A stretch of DNA of 62,779 nt, from contig NZ_PQIG01000095.1 in assembly GCF_012349115.1 (NCBI RefSeq), forward strand, positions 1 through 62,779, given 5' to 3'. The position numbers and the translations under genes are program-made. The notes beneath the pieces were generated by a model. It worked only from the letters and a program-made list of their open reading frames with translations. It did not search any database and was not told the origin of the DNA. This DNA comes from Rhizobium ruizarguesonis. GTDB taxonomy: Bacteria; Pseudomonadota; Alphaproteobacteria; Rhizobiales; Rhizobiaceae. Below, one piece after another: positions 33,254-42,536 of this stretch; position 1 is the first letter of the stretch, and every line of letters begins with the position of its first letter.

Positions 33254-33610
33254 CGTTTCCTTTGAAACCGTTTGATCGGGCTCTGGGCGGCGATGGGCCT
33301 GGACCAGCGATGGCCGGGATGTAGCCGGGCCGACGTATCCCCGATGTGTCCGGTTTTGCGGGAAAATGTATCGAAGTGTTGCTGCCGGCGGACGGTGATA
33401 CAGAGCGACACAAAGTGCTGCCGTGGCCGCGAGGAGCGACGAAAACGGCTGCGGCCGAACCGATGCGTCGCTGAGGCGCCGCGATTGTATCAGACTGTAT
33501 CCCGGAGGCCGGAAGCTACATGAGCATTCAAAAACTGCTGGCGCGCGACATATCGGAGACACAAGTAGAGCGCCTTTTCAGCACCGTGATTCATTCGACA
33601 GGAGAGACCG
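33254..33610. other. Divergent intergenic region, DipZ-like / Tat hydrolase
   Basis: About 357 bases between divergent starts. Several short TGTATC words occur (for example near 33366, 33485 and 33495), but no clear palindrome, promoter or gene was identified. Possible short frames lack ribosome binding sites. Confidence 0.35.
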
Positions 33611-34657
33611 ATGTCAGAGCAAATCAACCAACACCGCCGCCGCTTCTTCGGCATGACGGCAATCGCCCTTGCGGCGGTCGAGTTCGGCGTGGCCGGCAAG
33701 GCCGCCGCCCAGTCGGCGCCTGCCGCAGCCCCGCCTGATGCAGAGGCCGGAACCCACACGTCTTTCGAAGCGCTGAAGCAGGTCAAGGCAGGCGTGCTCG
33801 ACATCGGCTATGCCGAGGCGGGGAAGGCGGATGGCCCTGTCGTATTGCTGCTGCATGGTTGGCCCTATGACATCTATAGTTTCGTCGATGTCGCGCCGCT
33901 GCTTGCCTCGGCAGGCTACAGGGTGATCGTGCCTTATCTGCGCGGTTACGGGACGACGCGCTTCCTGGACGACGGCACACCTCGCAACGGCCAGCCGTCA
34001 GCGCTCGCCGCCGATATGATCGCGCTGCTCGATGCGCTCGATATCGAGAAGGCTGTCATTGCCGGCTATGACTGGGGCGGGCGGACCGCCAACATCATGG
34101 CGGCGCTCTGGCCCGAGCGCTGCAAGGCGATGGTGTCGGTGAGCGGCTACCTGATCGGCAGCCAGGAGGCCAACAAGAAGCCGCTTCCGCCGAAAGCCGA
34201 ACTTGCCTGGTGGTACCAGTTCTATTTCGCCACCGAACGCGGTCGTCAGGGATACGAGAGCAACACCCATGATTTCGCAAAGCTTATCTGGCAAACGGCA
34301 TCGCCGAAGTGGAACTTCGACGATGCGACATTCGACAGATCGGCCGCTGCCTTCGACAATCCCGACCACGTCGCGATCGTCATTCACAATTATCGTTGGC
34401 GCCTAGGGCTTGTCGAAGGCGAGGCCAAGTACGATGCCTACGAGACGACTCTCGCCGCAACGCCCGTCATTTCGGTGCCGACCATCACCATGGAAGGCGA
34501 TGCAAACGGTGCACCGCATCCGCAGCCTTCCGCTTATGCCGGAAAATTCTCCGGTAAATACGAGCATCGCACGATCGGCGGCGGCATTGGCCACAACTTG
34601 CCTCAGGAAGCGCCGCAGGCTTTTGCGCAGGCGGTCATAGACGTCGATCGTTTCTAG
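33611..34657 (+). CDS. Tat-exported alpha/beta hydrolase (epoxide-hydrolase-like)
   Basis: A 348-residue protein. A twin-arginine signal (HRRRFFGMTAIALAAVEFG) ends near AAAQSA. The hydrolase core reads VVLLLHGWPYDIYSF. The nucleophile elbow GYDWGG holds Asp in place of Ser, as in epoxide hydrolases and haloalkane dehalogenases, and the catalytic His is in GGGIGHNLPQEAP. CAGGAGAGACCG precedes the ATG. It is 125 bp upstream of the response-regulator gene on the same strand. The divergent DipZ-like protein may supply periplasmic redox maintenance. Confidence 0.86.
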   Translation: MSEQINQHRRRFFGMTAIALAAVEFGVAGKAAAQSAPAAAPPDAEAGTHTSFEALKQVKAGVLDIGYAEAGKADGPVVLLLHGWPYDIYSFVDVAPLLASAGYRVIVPYLRGYGTTRFLDDGTPRNGQPSALAADMIALLDALDIEKAVIAGYDWGGRTANIMAALWPERCKAMVSVSGYLIGSQEANKKPLPPKAELAWWYQFYFATERGRQGYESNTHDFAKLIWQTASPKWNFDDATFDRSAAAFDNPDHVAIVIHNYRWRLGLVEGEAKYDAYETTLAATPVISVPTITMEGDANGAPHPQPSAYAGKFSGKYEHRTIGGGIGHNLPQEAPQAFAQAVIDVDRF

Positions 34658-34782
34658 GTCGACGCTGCCGTTGTAGCGCCTCGTTGCTCCGGCCAGCGGA
34701 ATATGCGTAGGTCGCGCCTATCGCTTCGGTCAGGAACGAAGCGACCGGCGCGGCCGCTTCTATCGATAAGGAACAGGGAAAT

Positions 34783-35523
34783 ATGGATCATGTCGATCAC
34801 ATCCTGATCGTCGATGACGATCGCGAAATCCGCGAGCTGGTTTCGGGCTATCTGCAGAAGAACGGCCTGCGCACGAGCGTTGCCGCCGACGGACGGCAGA
34901 TGCGCAGTTTTGTCGACGCCAATGCCGTCGACCTGATCGTGCTCGACGTGATGATGCCCGGTGACGACGGGCTGGTGCTGTGCCGCGAACTGCGCGCCGG
35001 CCGGCACAAGGCGATCCCGATCCTGATGTTGACGGCCCGCACCGACGAGATGGATAGGATCCTCGGGCTGGAGATGGGTGCCGACGACTATCTTCCCAAG
35101 CCCTTTGCCGCGCGCGAGCTGCTCGCCCGCATCAAGGCGGTGCTGCGGCGGACGCGGATGCTGCCACCCAACCTGCAGATCAGCGAGGCCGGACAGTTGC
35201 TGACTTTCGGTGACTGGCGGCTCGATACGGTCGCCCGGCATCTTCTCGACAGGGAAGGGACCGCGATTGCGCTGAGCGGCGCCGAATACCGTCTGCTCCG
35301 CGTTTTCATCGATCACCCGCAGCGGGTGCTCAATCGCGACCAGCTTTTGAGCCTGACGCAGGGCCGCGACGCCGATCTCTTCGATCGCTCTATCGATCTC
35401 CTGGTTAGCCGGTTGCGTCAGCGGCTGGGCGACGATGCGCGCGAACCGACCTATATCAAGACGGTGCGCAGCGAAGGCTATGTGTTTTCGGTTCCGGTCG
35501 AGATATCGGAGCCGCGCCAATGA
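34783..35523 (+). CDS. OmpR-family response regulator
   Basis: A 246-residue regulator. The receiver domain (1-120) has the acidic pair in LIVDDDREI, the phospho-acceptor Asp in LIVLDVMMPGDDG near residue 54, and Lys in YLPKPFA. A C-terminal winged-helix DNA-binding domain (about 145-240) ends in DREPTYIKTVRSEGYVF-like sequence. It is paired with the histidine kinase by an ATGA overlap. Targets may include the hydrolase and thiol genes next door (inference). Confidence 0.93.
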   Translation: MDHVDHILIVDDDREIRELVSGYLQKNGLRTSVAADGRQMRSFVDANAVDLIVLDVMMPGDDGLVLCRELRAGRHKAIPILMLTARTDEMDRILGLEMGADDYLPKPFAARELLARIKAVLRRTRMLPPNLQISEAGQLLTFGDWRLDTVARHLLDREGTAIALSGAEYRLLRVFIDHPQRVLNRDQLLSLTQGRDADLFDRSIDLLVSRLRQRLGDDAREPTYIKTVRSEGYVFSVPVEISEPRQ

Positions 35524-36842
35524 AGGCGGCAGTCCGCTTGCGTTCGGGCCTGACGTGGCCGAGCACGTTGCGGTCGCGGATCTTCCTGATCCTGCTGATC
35601 GGATTGGCCTTGGCCTACGGGCTGTCCTTCAGTGTGCTCTATATGGAGCGGTACATGTCGGCCAAGGCGGTGATGCTCGGCACGCTGGAAAATGACGTGG
35701 CAACATCGATTGCGGTTCTCGATCGGCTTCCGCCAGGTGAGCGCGGCGATCTGCTCGACCGGCTGAGCCGCGGCAACTATCGTTTCGTGCTCGGGCCCGG
35801 CCTTCCCGGCGTGCCTGACACGTCAAGCAAGGGGGCGGAAATCTCAGGAAAGATCGAGGAGGCCATCGGGCACCGCTTTCCGATCCGGATCGAACGAATT
35901 CCTGGCGATGTGAACCGGCTGCAGGCGCATCTGACGCTTAGCGACGGAAGCCCGTTAACTATCGACGTCACGCCGAAGGGCGTCATGCCGATTGCCGCAT
36001 GGCTGCCCTACGTCTTCGTCGTCCAGATGGTGCTGCTCATCCTCTGCACCTGGTTCGCGGTTCGCCAGGCGATCCAGCCGCTCGGCGAGCTTGCTGCCGC
36101 CGCCGATGCTCTTAACCCGAACAAGGACGGCCCGGCTATGAGTGAGGCGGGGCCGAGCGAGGTCGCGCATGCGGCAAGGGCGTTCAACGCGATGCGGGAG
36201 AGGATCGCCCATTACCTCGAAGAGCGTGTCCAGATACTGGCGGCCATCTCGCATGATCTGCAGACGCCGATCACCCGCATGCGGCTGCGCGCCGATATGG
36301 CCGAGGATTCGCCGGAGAAGGACAAGCTGGTGCACGATCTCGGCGAGATCCAGCGCCTCGTTCAGGACGGCATTGCCTATGCACGCAGCGCGCATGGCAA
36401 TGGCGAGAAGAGTGCCCGCATCGATCTCGCCTCGTTCATCGACAGCATAGCCTACGACTACCAGGATACCGGCAAGGCCGTCACCGTCGTCGGCCTGGTT
36501 CATGGTGCTGCCTCCACCAAGCCGCATGCTCTTCGCCGTATCCTGTCGAACTTCATCGACAACGCGCTGAAGTTTGCCGGTGCTGCCGAGATCAGCGTCG
36601 AGCGCAGCGCCGAGAACGATATCGTCATATCAGTCATGGACCGAGGGCCTGGAATCCCCGACGATATGCTCGAGGCCGCCATGCAGCCATTCTTCCGGCT
36701 GGAGCAATCCCGCAACCGGGAGACCGGCGGTACCGGTCTCGGTCTTGCGATCGCCCAGCAGCTGACTGCCAAGATCGGCGGGTCGCTCCGGCTCTACAAT
36801 CGCGCCGGCGGCGGACTGGCAGCGGAAGTCACCATTCGTTGA
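35520..36842 (+). CDS. Membrane sensor histidine kinase
   Basis: A 440-residue kinase. Two membrane segments (about 18-42 and 160-182) enclose a periplasmic sensor of about 115 residues. A HAMP segment follows, then the H-box AISHDLQTPITRMRLRADM with His near residue 244, the N-box SNFIDNALKF, the G1 box DRGPGIPDD and the G2 box GTGLGLAIA. Its layout is EnvZ/RstB-like. Its ATG overlaps the TGA of the response-regulator gene. The signal is unknown. Confidence 0.92.
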   Translation: MKAAVRLRSGLTWPSTLRSRIFLILLIGLALAYGLSFSVLYMERYMSAKAVMLGTLENDVATSIAVLDRLPPGERGDLLDRLSRGNYRFVLGPGLPGVPDTSSKGAEISGKIEEAIGHRFPIRIERIPGDVNRLQAHLTLSDGSPLTIDVTPKGVMPIAAWLPYVFVVQMVLLILCTWFAVRQAIQPLGELAAAADALNPNKDGPAMSEAGPSEVAHAARAFNAMRERIAHYLEERVQILAAISHDLQTPITRMRLRADMAEDSPEKDKLVHDLGEIQRLVQDGIAYARSAHGNGEKSARIDLASFIDSIAYDYQDTGKAVTVVGLVHGAASTKPHALRRILSNFIDNALKFAGAAEISVERSAENDIVISVMDRGPGIPDDMLEAAMQPFFRLEQSRNRETGGTGLGLAIAQQLTAKIGGSLRLYNRAGGGLAAEVTIR

Positions 36843-37033
36843 CGTCGGGGTCGCCGCAGAATCTCGCCAGGTTTTGTATGCCAAGATGTCCTTGACACCG
36901 GATGCTACGCTTTGTGACATTTCGGGCGTTTTCGGAAACATGGCGGATATATCAGTCGGTCAAACCACACTCCGTCAACCCGGCCGCCCACCGCGGCCAG
37001 TCGCTTGTAGCGACGCAACAGAAGGAGTGTTCC

Positions 37034-37450
37034 ATGACAAAGATCGACAAGGTTCTCTATACCGGCAAGACCCACACGACAGGCGGGCGCGACGGCGCTT
37101 CGCACAGCGACGACGGCCAGCTTGATATCAAGCTTTCGCCTGCGGGCAGCAACCGCGGCGGCACCAATCCCGAACAGCTTTTCGCCGCCGGCTGGTCTGC
37201 CTGCTTCATCGGCGCGATCGGTTTCGCCGCGGCTAATCAAAAGGTCAAGCTTCCAGCCGATCTTGCCGTCGACACCGAGGTTGATCTCGGAACCGCCGAT
37301 GGCGGCTATTTCCTGCAAGCCCGCCTCAAGGTCAGCTTGCGGGGGATCGAAGCGGAGGTCGCAAAGGCGCTGATCGACGAAGCCCACCAGACCTGCCCTT
37401 ACTCGAAGGCCACGCGCGGTAACATCCATGTCGAATTGACGGTTGCCTAA
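37034..37450 (+). CDS. ohr: Organic hydroperoxide resistance protein Ohr (OsmC family)
   Basis: A 138-residue thiol peroxidase that reduces organic hydroperoxides. The two redox cysteines are in WSACFIGAIGFAA near residue 56 and AHQTCPYSKATRGN near residue 121. The N-terminal VLYTGKTHTTGGRDG is the Ohr (rather than OsmC) signature. GAAGGAGTG precedes the ATG. No OhrR-type MarR gene is adjacent, so regulation must come from elsewhere. Confidence 0.93.
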   Translation: MTKIDKVLYTGKTHTTGGRDGASHSDDGQLDIKLSPAGSNRGGTNPEQLFAAGWSACFIGAIGFAAANQKVKLPADLAVDTEVDLGTADGGYFLQARLKVSLRGIEAEVAKALIDEAHQTCPYSKATRGNIHVELTVA

Positions 37451-37553
37451 CGAGTGGAATTGCCCACCGAAAGCCATTGGCTGCGGTGGTCAGAAAGACA
37501 GAGCCGAAATCAAGCGAGACGGGGCCGATCGGGCCTCGCCGATGGAGGATTTG

Positions 37554-37733
37554 ATGAGATTGATGATCATCTGTTTTTTGGGAGCGGTGGTCTTCGCCGC
37601 ACCCTGCATCTACGACGTAAGCTCGCAGGAGCCTTCGCCGCTTGCGGGCCTCGTGACGGCGGCATCCGCAGCTTCTTCCTCAGGGGAACAGCCGCCGTTT
37701 CAGCCGCTTGGATCACCAGGAGAAAGACAGTGA
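37554..37733 (+). CDS. Small secreted or membrane peptide upstream of the GST gene
   Basis: A 59-codon frame beginning MRLMIICFLGAVVFAAPCIY, a typical export signal, perhaps a lipoprotein-like AAPC end. It is followed by a short Ser/Pro-rich tail. GGAGG lies five bases before the ATG at 37554. Its TGA overlaps the GTG start of the next gene (GTGA), which argues for a real, translated frame. The function is unknown; a leader role for the downstream gene is possible. Confidence 0.5.
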   Translation: MRLMIICFLGAVVFAAPCIYDVSSQEPSPLAGLVTAASAASSSGEQPPFQPLGSPGERQ

Positions 37734-38365
37734 AACTCTATCAGAACGAAATTTCTTCGGCGACGTCGAGAGTCCGTATCGCGCTCGCTCTGAAGGGACT
37801 GACGGCAGAAGCGCTGCCGGTTGGCATCCTCGGCGAAGATTCCGAGAGCCGGCAGGCCGGATATCGCAGCGTCAATCCGCAGGGGCTGGTGCCGGCCTTG
37901 CTGACGGATAGCGGTGTCCTCATTACCCAGTCGCTGGCGATCGTCGAATATCTTGATGAGATTCAGCCTGAGCCGCCGCTGCTGCCCGACACGGCGGAGG
38001 GCAGGGCGCAGGCGCGGTCGATCGCGCTTGCGATCGCAGCCGAGATCCACGCGCTGCTGCCGCCGCGGATCGGCCTGCATCTCGGCAAGGCCTTCCAGGC
38101 GGATGCCGATGCCATTACCGCCTGGAATCGTCATTGGGTCGGCGAAGGAATGACCGCGGTCGAGACGATGATCGCCGGCCGCAGGCAGGGGGCTTTCGCT
38201 GTTGCGGATCAGCCGGGTATTGCCGAGATCTTTCTCTTCCCGCAGGCGATCAGCGCCCGGCGCCTCGGCTTCGATCTCGCCCGCTGGCCTAATATCGCGG
38301 AGGTCGTCGCCAGACTGGAGATGATACCGGCTTTCCAGGAGAACGCACCGGCGCCGAGACGATGA
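37730..38365 (+). CDS. Zeta-class glutathione S-transferase, probable maleylacetoacetate isomerase
   Basis: A 211-residue GST. The start YQNEISSATSRVRIALALKGL contains the SSxxSxRVRIAL zeta-class motif with catalytic Ser, and QGLVPALLTDSGVLITQSLAIVEYLDE is the glutathione site. Length and order fit MaiA. No homogentisate or fumarylacetoacetate genes are nearby, so it could be a zeta GST with another role. The GTG at 37730 follows AGGAG (37718-37722) and overlaps the preceding stop. The longer frame to 37454 is out of place with the small peptide gene. Confidence 0.8.
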   Translation: MKLYQNEISSATSRVRIALALKGLTAEALPVGILGEDSESRQAGYRSVNPQGLVPALLTDSGVLITQSLAIVEYLDEIQPEPPLLPDTAEGRAQARSIALAIAAEIHALLPPRIGLHLGKAFQADADAITAWNRHWVGEGMTAVETMIAGRRQGAFAVADQPGIAEIFLFPQAISARRLGFDLARWPNIAEVVARLEMIPAFQENAPAPRR

Positions 38366-38380
38366 TCCAATCAATGAAGA

Positions 38381-38406
38381 ATTGGCCGCAAGTGACTGCG
38401 GCCGAT
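38381..38406. terminator. Bidirectional terminator between GST and aldo/keto reductase genes
   Basis: ATTGGCCGCA (38381-38390) pairs with TGCGGCCGAT (38397-38406) around AGTGAC, with one wobble pair. It sits 15 bp after the GST stop between convergent genes. CTCTTCC follows on the plus strand, and a TTCTTCATTG tract on the minus strand. Confidence 0.65.
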
Positions 38407-38466
38407 TCTCTTCCGGTGTTCTAGCCTTAGCGATAAGACGTCGCCTTCATGGCCCGTCGGCCGCTT

Positions 38467-39456
38467 TTAGCGGTTGACCCTGGCTTGCAGATGCGCGGGA
38501 TAACGATCGCCTTCCACCTTGATCGTGGCGAGCGCGCTTTCGATGCTGGCAAGATCCTCAGCCGTCAGTTCGACGTCAGCGGCCTGGATGTTCTCCTCGA
38601 GGCGGTGCAGCTTGGTTGTGCCGGGGATCGGCACGATCCAGGGCTTCTGCGCCAGCAGCCATGCGAGAGCCACTTGGGCGGAGGTTGCCTTTTTCTGGGC
38701 GGCGATTTCTCCGAGACGATCGACGAGCGCCTGGTTCGCCTTTCGCGCCTCCTGAGAAAAGCGCGGCACGACGTTGCGGAAATCCTTGCTGTCGAAGGTG
38801 GTCGTTTCGCTGATCGCGCCAGTCAGGAAGCCCTTGCCGAGCGGGCTGAACGGCACGAAACCGATGCCGAGTTCTTCCAGCGTCGGCAGGATTTCCTGTT
38901 CGGGCTCGCGCCACCACAGCGAATATTCGCTCTGCAACGCCGCCACCGGCTGGACCGCATGGGCGCGGCGGATCGTCTGGGCGCCCGCTTCCGAGAGGCC
39001 GAAATGTCTGACCTTGCCTTCCTCGATCAGCGCCTTGACCGTGCCGGCGACATCCTCGATCGGAACATCGGGGTCGACGCGATGCTGGTAGAAGAGATCG
39101 ATGACATCGGTCTTCAAACGCTTCAGCGCCTGGTCGGCCACCGCGCGGATCTGTTGCGGCCGGCTGTTCATGCCGCTCTGGCCGCCATTGGCATCGAAGC
39201 TGAAACCGAATTTCGTGGCGATCACCACCTCTTCGCGAAAGGGGGCGAGCGCCTCTCCCAGAAGCTCTTCGTTCTTATAGGGGCCATAGGCCTCGGCTGT
39301 GTCGAAGAAGGTCACGTCGCGTTCGAACGCCCGCCGGATCAGTGCGGTCGCCTCCTGAATATCTGTCGCCGGGCCATAACCATAACTCAGCCCCATGCAG
39401 CCGAGACCGATGGCCGAGACTTGAAGTCCGCTCTTTCCGAGTTCACGCTTCTGCAT
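38467..39456 (-). CDS. Aldo/keto reductase
   Basis: A 329-residue NADPH-dependent AKR with a TIM-barrel fold. The tetrad is visible: Asp and Tyr in FFDTAEAYGPY, Lys in VIATKFGFSF and His in LFYQHRVDPDVP. The NADP site includes SPLGKGFLTG and WLLAQKPWIVPIPGTTKLHRLEEN. It is similar to YakC/AKR11-13 enzymes that reduce reactive aldehydes. It lies 14 bp after the cupin gene, with both divergent from a LysR gene, an arrangement common in proteobacterial aldehyde/oxidant responses. Confidence 0.91.
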   Translation of the reverse strand: MQKRELGKSGLQVSAIGLGCMGLSYGYGPATDIQEATALIRRAFERDVTFFDTAEAYGPYKNEELLGEALAPFREEVVIATKFGFSFDANGGQSGMNSRPQQIRAVADQALKRLKTDVIDLFYQHRVDPDVPIEDVAGTVKALIEEGKVRHFGLSEAGAQTIRRAHAVQPVAALQSEYSLWWREPEQEILPTLEELGIGFVPFSPLGKGFLTGAISETTTFDSKDFRNVVPRFSQEARKANQALVDRLGEIAAQKKATSAQVALAWLLAQKPWIVPIPGTTKLHRLEENIQAADVELTAEDLASIESALATIKVEGDRYPAHLQARVNR

Positions 39457-39470
39457 AGACGTTTTCCTTT

Positions 39471-39866
39471 CTAACCTTGGTATTGCGTATCGGTGACATG
39501 CTCCATCCAGTCGACGACCTTGCCGTCGAGCTGTTCCTGGATGGCGATATGGGTCATCGCCGTCGTCGGCGATGCGCCGTGCCAATGGCGTTCACCCGGC
39601 GCGAAGCAGACGACGTCGCCGGCGCGGATCTCCTCGACGGGACCGCCTTCGCGCTGCACGCGACCGAAGCCCGATGTGACGATCAGCGTCTGGCCGAGCG
39701 GATGAGTGTGCCAGGCGGTGCGGGCTCCGGGCTCGAAGGTGACGCTGGCGCCAGCCGCACGTGCGGGGCTGGTCACGGCAAACAGCGGGTCGACACGCAC
39801 GCTGCCAGTAAACCAATCGGCTGGTCCCTTGGCCGAAGGCTGCGAACCGCTTCGCTTGATCTCCAT
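39471..39866 (-). CDS. Cupin-domain protein
   Basis: A 131-residue single-domain cupin. Cupin motif 1 is AWHTHPLGQTLIVTSGFGRVQREGG, and motif 2 is GDVVCFAPGERHWHGASP, with the His residues for metal binding. It resembles small cupins often annotated as quercetinase-like or carboxymuconolactone-associated. The reaction is unknown. It is transcribed first, with the aldo/keto reductase behind it. Confidence 0.87.
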   Translation of the reverse strand: MEIKRSGSQPSAKGPADWFTGSVRVDPLFAVTSPARAAGASVTFEPGARTAWHTHPLGQTLIVTSGFGRVQREGGPVEEIRAGDVVCFAPGERHWHGASPTTAMTHIAIQEQLDGKVVDWMEHVTDTQYQG

Positions 39867-39986
39867 CTTTGTCTTCCTTTCGATGTCGGGGTGGACGTGT
39901 CCACTCGAGTAGCAAGGTATTTAGGGCGTGCGCCAGGTCGCGATTAGATGGTATAAACGGCAAGAACCCATGAGAAAGTTTCATAA

Positions 39987-40880
39987 ATGCCGCGCCCCGC
40001 CGTCAACGACCTCATCGCCTTCCTTGCCGTTGCACGCGCACAGAGCTTCACGAAGGCGGCGGGCAAGCTGGGTGTGTCGCAATCGGCGCTCAGCCACACC
40101 ATCCGCGGGCTCGAGGAGCGGCTTGGACTGCGATTGCTGACACGCACGACCCGCAGCGTCGCGCCGACAGAGGCGGGCGAACGTCTGCTCGTTTCCATCG
40201 GACCGCGGCTCGACGAGATCGAGAGCGAGCTGGCTGCCTTGAGCGCGTTCCGGGAGAAGCCGGCAGGCACCATTCGCATCAATGCCGGCGAGCATGCGGC
40301 CGATGCCGTCCTTTGGCCTGCCTTGCAAAAGCTGCTGCCCGATTATCCCGATATCAATGTCGAGATCATTGTCGACTACGGTCTGACCGACATCGTCGCC
40401 GAGCGTTACGATGCGGGGGTGCGGCTTGGAGAACAGGTGGCGAAAGACATGATCGCAGTGCGCATCGGTCCCGACATGCGCATGGCCGTGGTCGGCGCTC
40501 CCGCCTATTTCGACACCAGGCCGAAGCCGCTGACGCCGCAGGACCTTACGGATCACAATTGCATCAATCTGCGCCTACCGACTTACGGCAGCGTTTATGC
40601 ATGGGAGTTCGAGAAGGACGGGCGCGAACTCAGGGTTCGCGTCGAAGGGCAATTGGTCTTCAACAATATAGCGCTGCGGCTGAACGCAGTGCTGGCGGGC
40701 ATGGGACTTGCCTACATGCCGGAGAACTTGGTCGACGCGCATCTAGCCGATGGACGGCTGGAGCGCGTGCTTGAGGATTGGTGCCTGCCGTTTTCCGGCT
40801 ACCATCTCTACTATCCGAGCCGCCGGCATACGTCGCCGGCATTTGCCCTCGTCGTCGATGCACTTCGCTATCGAGGATAG
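39987..40880 (+). CDS. LysR-family regulator, divergent from cupin/aldo-keto reductase
   Basis: A 297-residue LTTR. The helix-turn-helix part is NDLIAFLAVARAQSFTKAAGKLGVSQSALSHTIRGLEERLGLRLLTRTTRSV. The effector domain is of the CrgA-like group: GTIRINAGEHAADAVLWPAL, then DYGLTDIVAERYDAGVRLGE. The divergent position (120 bp gap) makes the cupin-AKR operon its probable target. Length and start are normal for the family. Confidence 0.9.
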   Translation: MPRPAVNDLIAFLAVARAQSFTKAAGKLGVSQSALSHTIRGLEERLGLRLLTRTTRSVAPTEAGERLLVSIGPRLDEIESELAALSAFREKPAGTIRINAGEHAADAVLWPALQKLLPDYPDINVEIIVDYGLTDIVAERYDAGVRLGEQVAKDMIAVRIGPDMRMAVVGAPAYFDTRPKPLTPQDLTDHNCINLRLPTYGSVYAWEFEKDGRELRVRVEGQLVFNNIALRLNAVLAGMGLAYMPENLVDAHLADGRLERVLEDWCLPFSGYHLYYPSRRHTSPAFALVVDALRYRG

Positions 40881-41024
40881 ACGCCCACCGTTTCGGGCCG
40901 CCCGGACAGGCATATGTCCGAGCTACTGGTGATGGCCTCTTGCCGGAAAGAAATCATGCCTGCCAGTAATTTGACATTCCTTCACTCGCCGCTAATTCAC
41001 ACTTGAAATTGAAGGAAACAGTGA

Positions 41025-42536
41025 ATGAATACTGCGGCACCTGCCACGAAAGCTCGGACCGGCGTGTCCGGTTTGGATACAGTTCTGGCGGGGGGCCTTT
41101 CGCCGGGGCACGTGTTTCTCCTGGAGGGAAATCCGGGAGCTGGCAAAACGACGATTGCGCTGCAGTTCCTGATCGAGGGTGCACGGCTCGGCGAGCAGGG
41201 GCTCTACATCACCCTTTCGGAAACCGAGAGCGAACTCCGGGCCGGTGCCGCATCGCATGGCATGGTGATCGATGGCAATATCGAGATCTTCGAGGTCGTG
41301 CCTCCGGAAAGCCTGCTGGATGCCGACCAGCAGCAAAGCCTGCTTTATTCGTCGGATCTTGAACTCGGAGAGACGACAAAGGAAATCTTTGCCGCTTTCG
41401 AGCGGATCAAGCCACGTCGCGTGGTTCTCGACAGCCTGTCGGAGATAAGGCTGCTCGCGCAGAGCTCGTTGCGCTACCGCCGGCAGATTCTTGCGCTCAA
41501 ACATTATTTTGCCCGACAAGGCGCGACAGTCCTTCTGCTCGATGATCTGACCTCCGACGTGCTCGACAAGACGGTGCACAGCGTCGTACACGGCGTCATC
41601 CATCTCGAAGAGATGGCGCCGAACTACGGCTCCGAACGCCGACGTCTAAGGGTCATAAAATATCGCGGTCAGGCCTTCCGCGGCGGTTATCACGATTTCA
41701 TCATCCAGACTGGCGGCGTTATCGTCTTTCCGCGGCTCGTCGCCGCCGAACACAGGTCGAGCTACACCCGCGATCAGATTTCCTGCAATATTGCGGAACT
41801 GGACCTTCTTCTGGGAGGTGGCCTCGAGCGAGGTTCCAGCACGCTCATCCTTGGTCCTGCCGGCACCGGCAAAAGCACGTTCTCGTTTCAATTCCTGGTG
41901 GCTGCGGTCGCGCGCGGCGAGAAAGTGGCGGCCTTCATTTTTGACGAGGAGCTGGGCCTGCTCTTCACGCGGCTGAAGGCGCTCGGAATAGATCTCGAAG
42001 CCATGCGGGACGCCGGTCATATCCACATCGAACAGCTCGATGCCGCCGAACTGTCGCCGGGCGAATTCGCCCACCGTGTGCGCAGCTGCGTCGACAAGTC
42101 GGATGCGAAAACCGTCATCATCGACAGTATCAACGGTTATCAAGCTTCGATGCCGGATGAGAATTCGCTGATCCTTCATATGCATGAGCTGCTGCAATAT
42201 TTGAACAGGCAAGGCGCCAACACCTTTCTTACCGTTGCCCAGCACGGGTTGGTTGGTGACATGAAGGCGCCTGTCGACGTTACCTATCTCGCCGATACCG
42301 TCATTCTGCTGCGTTACTTCGAGGCGGCGGGAAAGGTGCGGCGAGCAGTCTCGGTGATCAAGAAGAGAACCGGCTTTCACGAGGATACCATCCGGGAGTA
42401 TCGCATAGACGCTTCCGGCTTGAGGTTCGGCGATCCTCTCGTCGGGTTCCAGGGCGTGCTTCGCGGCGTTCCAGAATTTGTCACGACCTCAACGCCGCTC
42501 CTCGCGACCGATGGCGGGGATAGCGGCAATTCCTAA
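41025..42536 (+). CDS. KaiC-like two-domain RecA-type ATPase
   Basis: A 503-residue protein with two RecA/KaiC domains. Walker A of the first is GNPGAGKTT at residues 35-43 and of the second GPAGTGKST near residue 280. Catalytic acidic residues follow in LSETESE and FDEELG. RRAVSVIKKRTGFHEDTIREYRI near the end is the usual KaiC-family C-terminus. The adjacent Ser/Thr autophosphorylation pair of cyanobacterial KaiC is not evident, and no kaiA or kaiB is present. The stop overlaps the hybrid kinase start by 26 bp, indicating a joint signalling unit, probably for light or redox/stress adaptation (inference). Confidence 0.88.
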   Translation: MNTAAPATKARTGVSGLDTVLAGGLSPGHVFLLEGNPGAGKTTIALQFLIEGARLGEQGLYITLSETESELRAGAASHGMVIDGNIEIFEVVPPESLLDADQQQSLLYSSDLELGETTKEIFAAFERIKPRRVVLDSLSEIRLLAQSSLRYRRQILALKHYFARQGATVLLLDDLTSDVLDKTVHSVVHGVIHLEEMAPNYGSERRRLRVIKYRGQAFRGGYHDFIIQTGGVIVFPRLVAAEHRSSYTRDQISCNIAELDLLLGGGLERGSSTLILGPAGTGKSTFSFQFLVAAVARGEKVAAFIFDEELGLLFTRLKALGIDLEAMRDAGHIHIEQLDAAELSPGEFAHRVRSCVDKSDAKTVIIDSINGYQASMPDENSLILHMHELLQYLNRQGANTFLTVAQHGLVGDMKAPVDVTYLADTVILLRYFEAAGKVRRAVSVIKKRTGFHEDTIREYRIDASGLRFGDPLVGFQGVLRGVPEFVTTSTPLLATDGGDSGNS

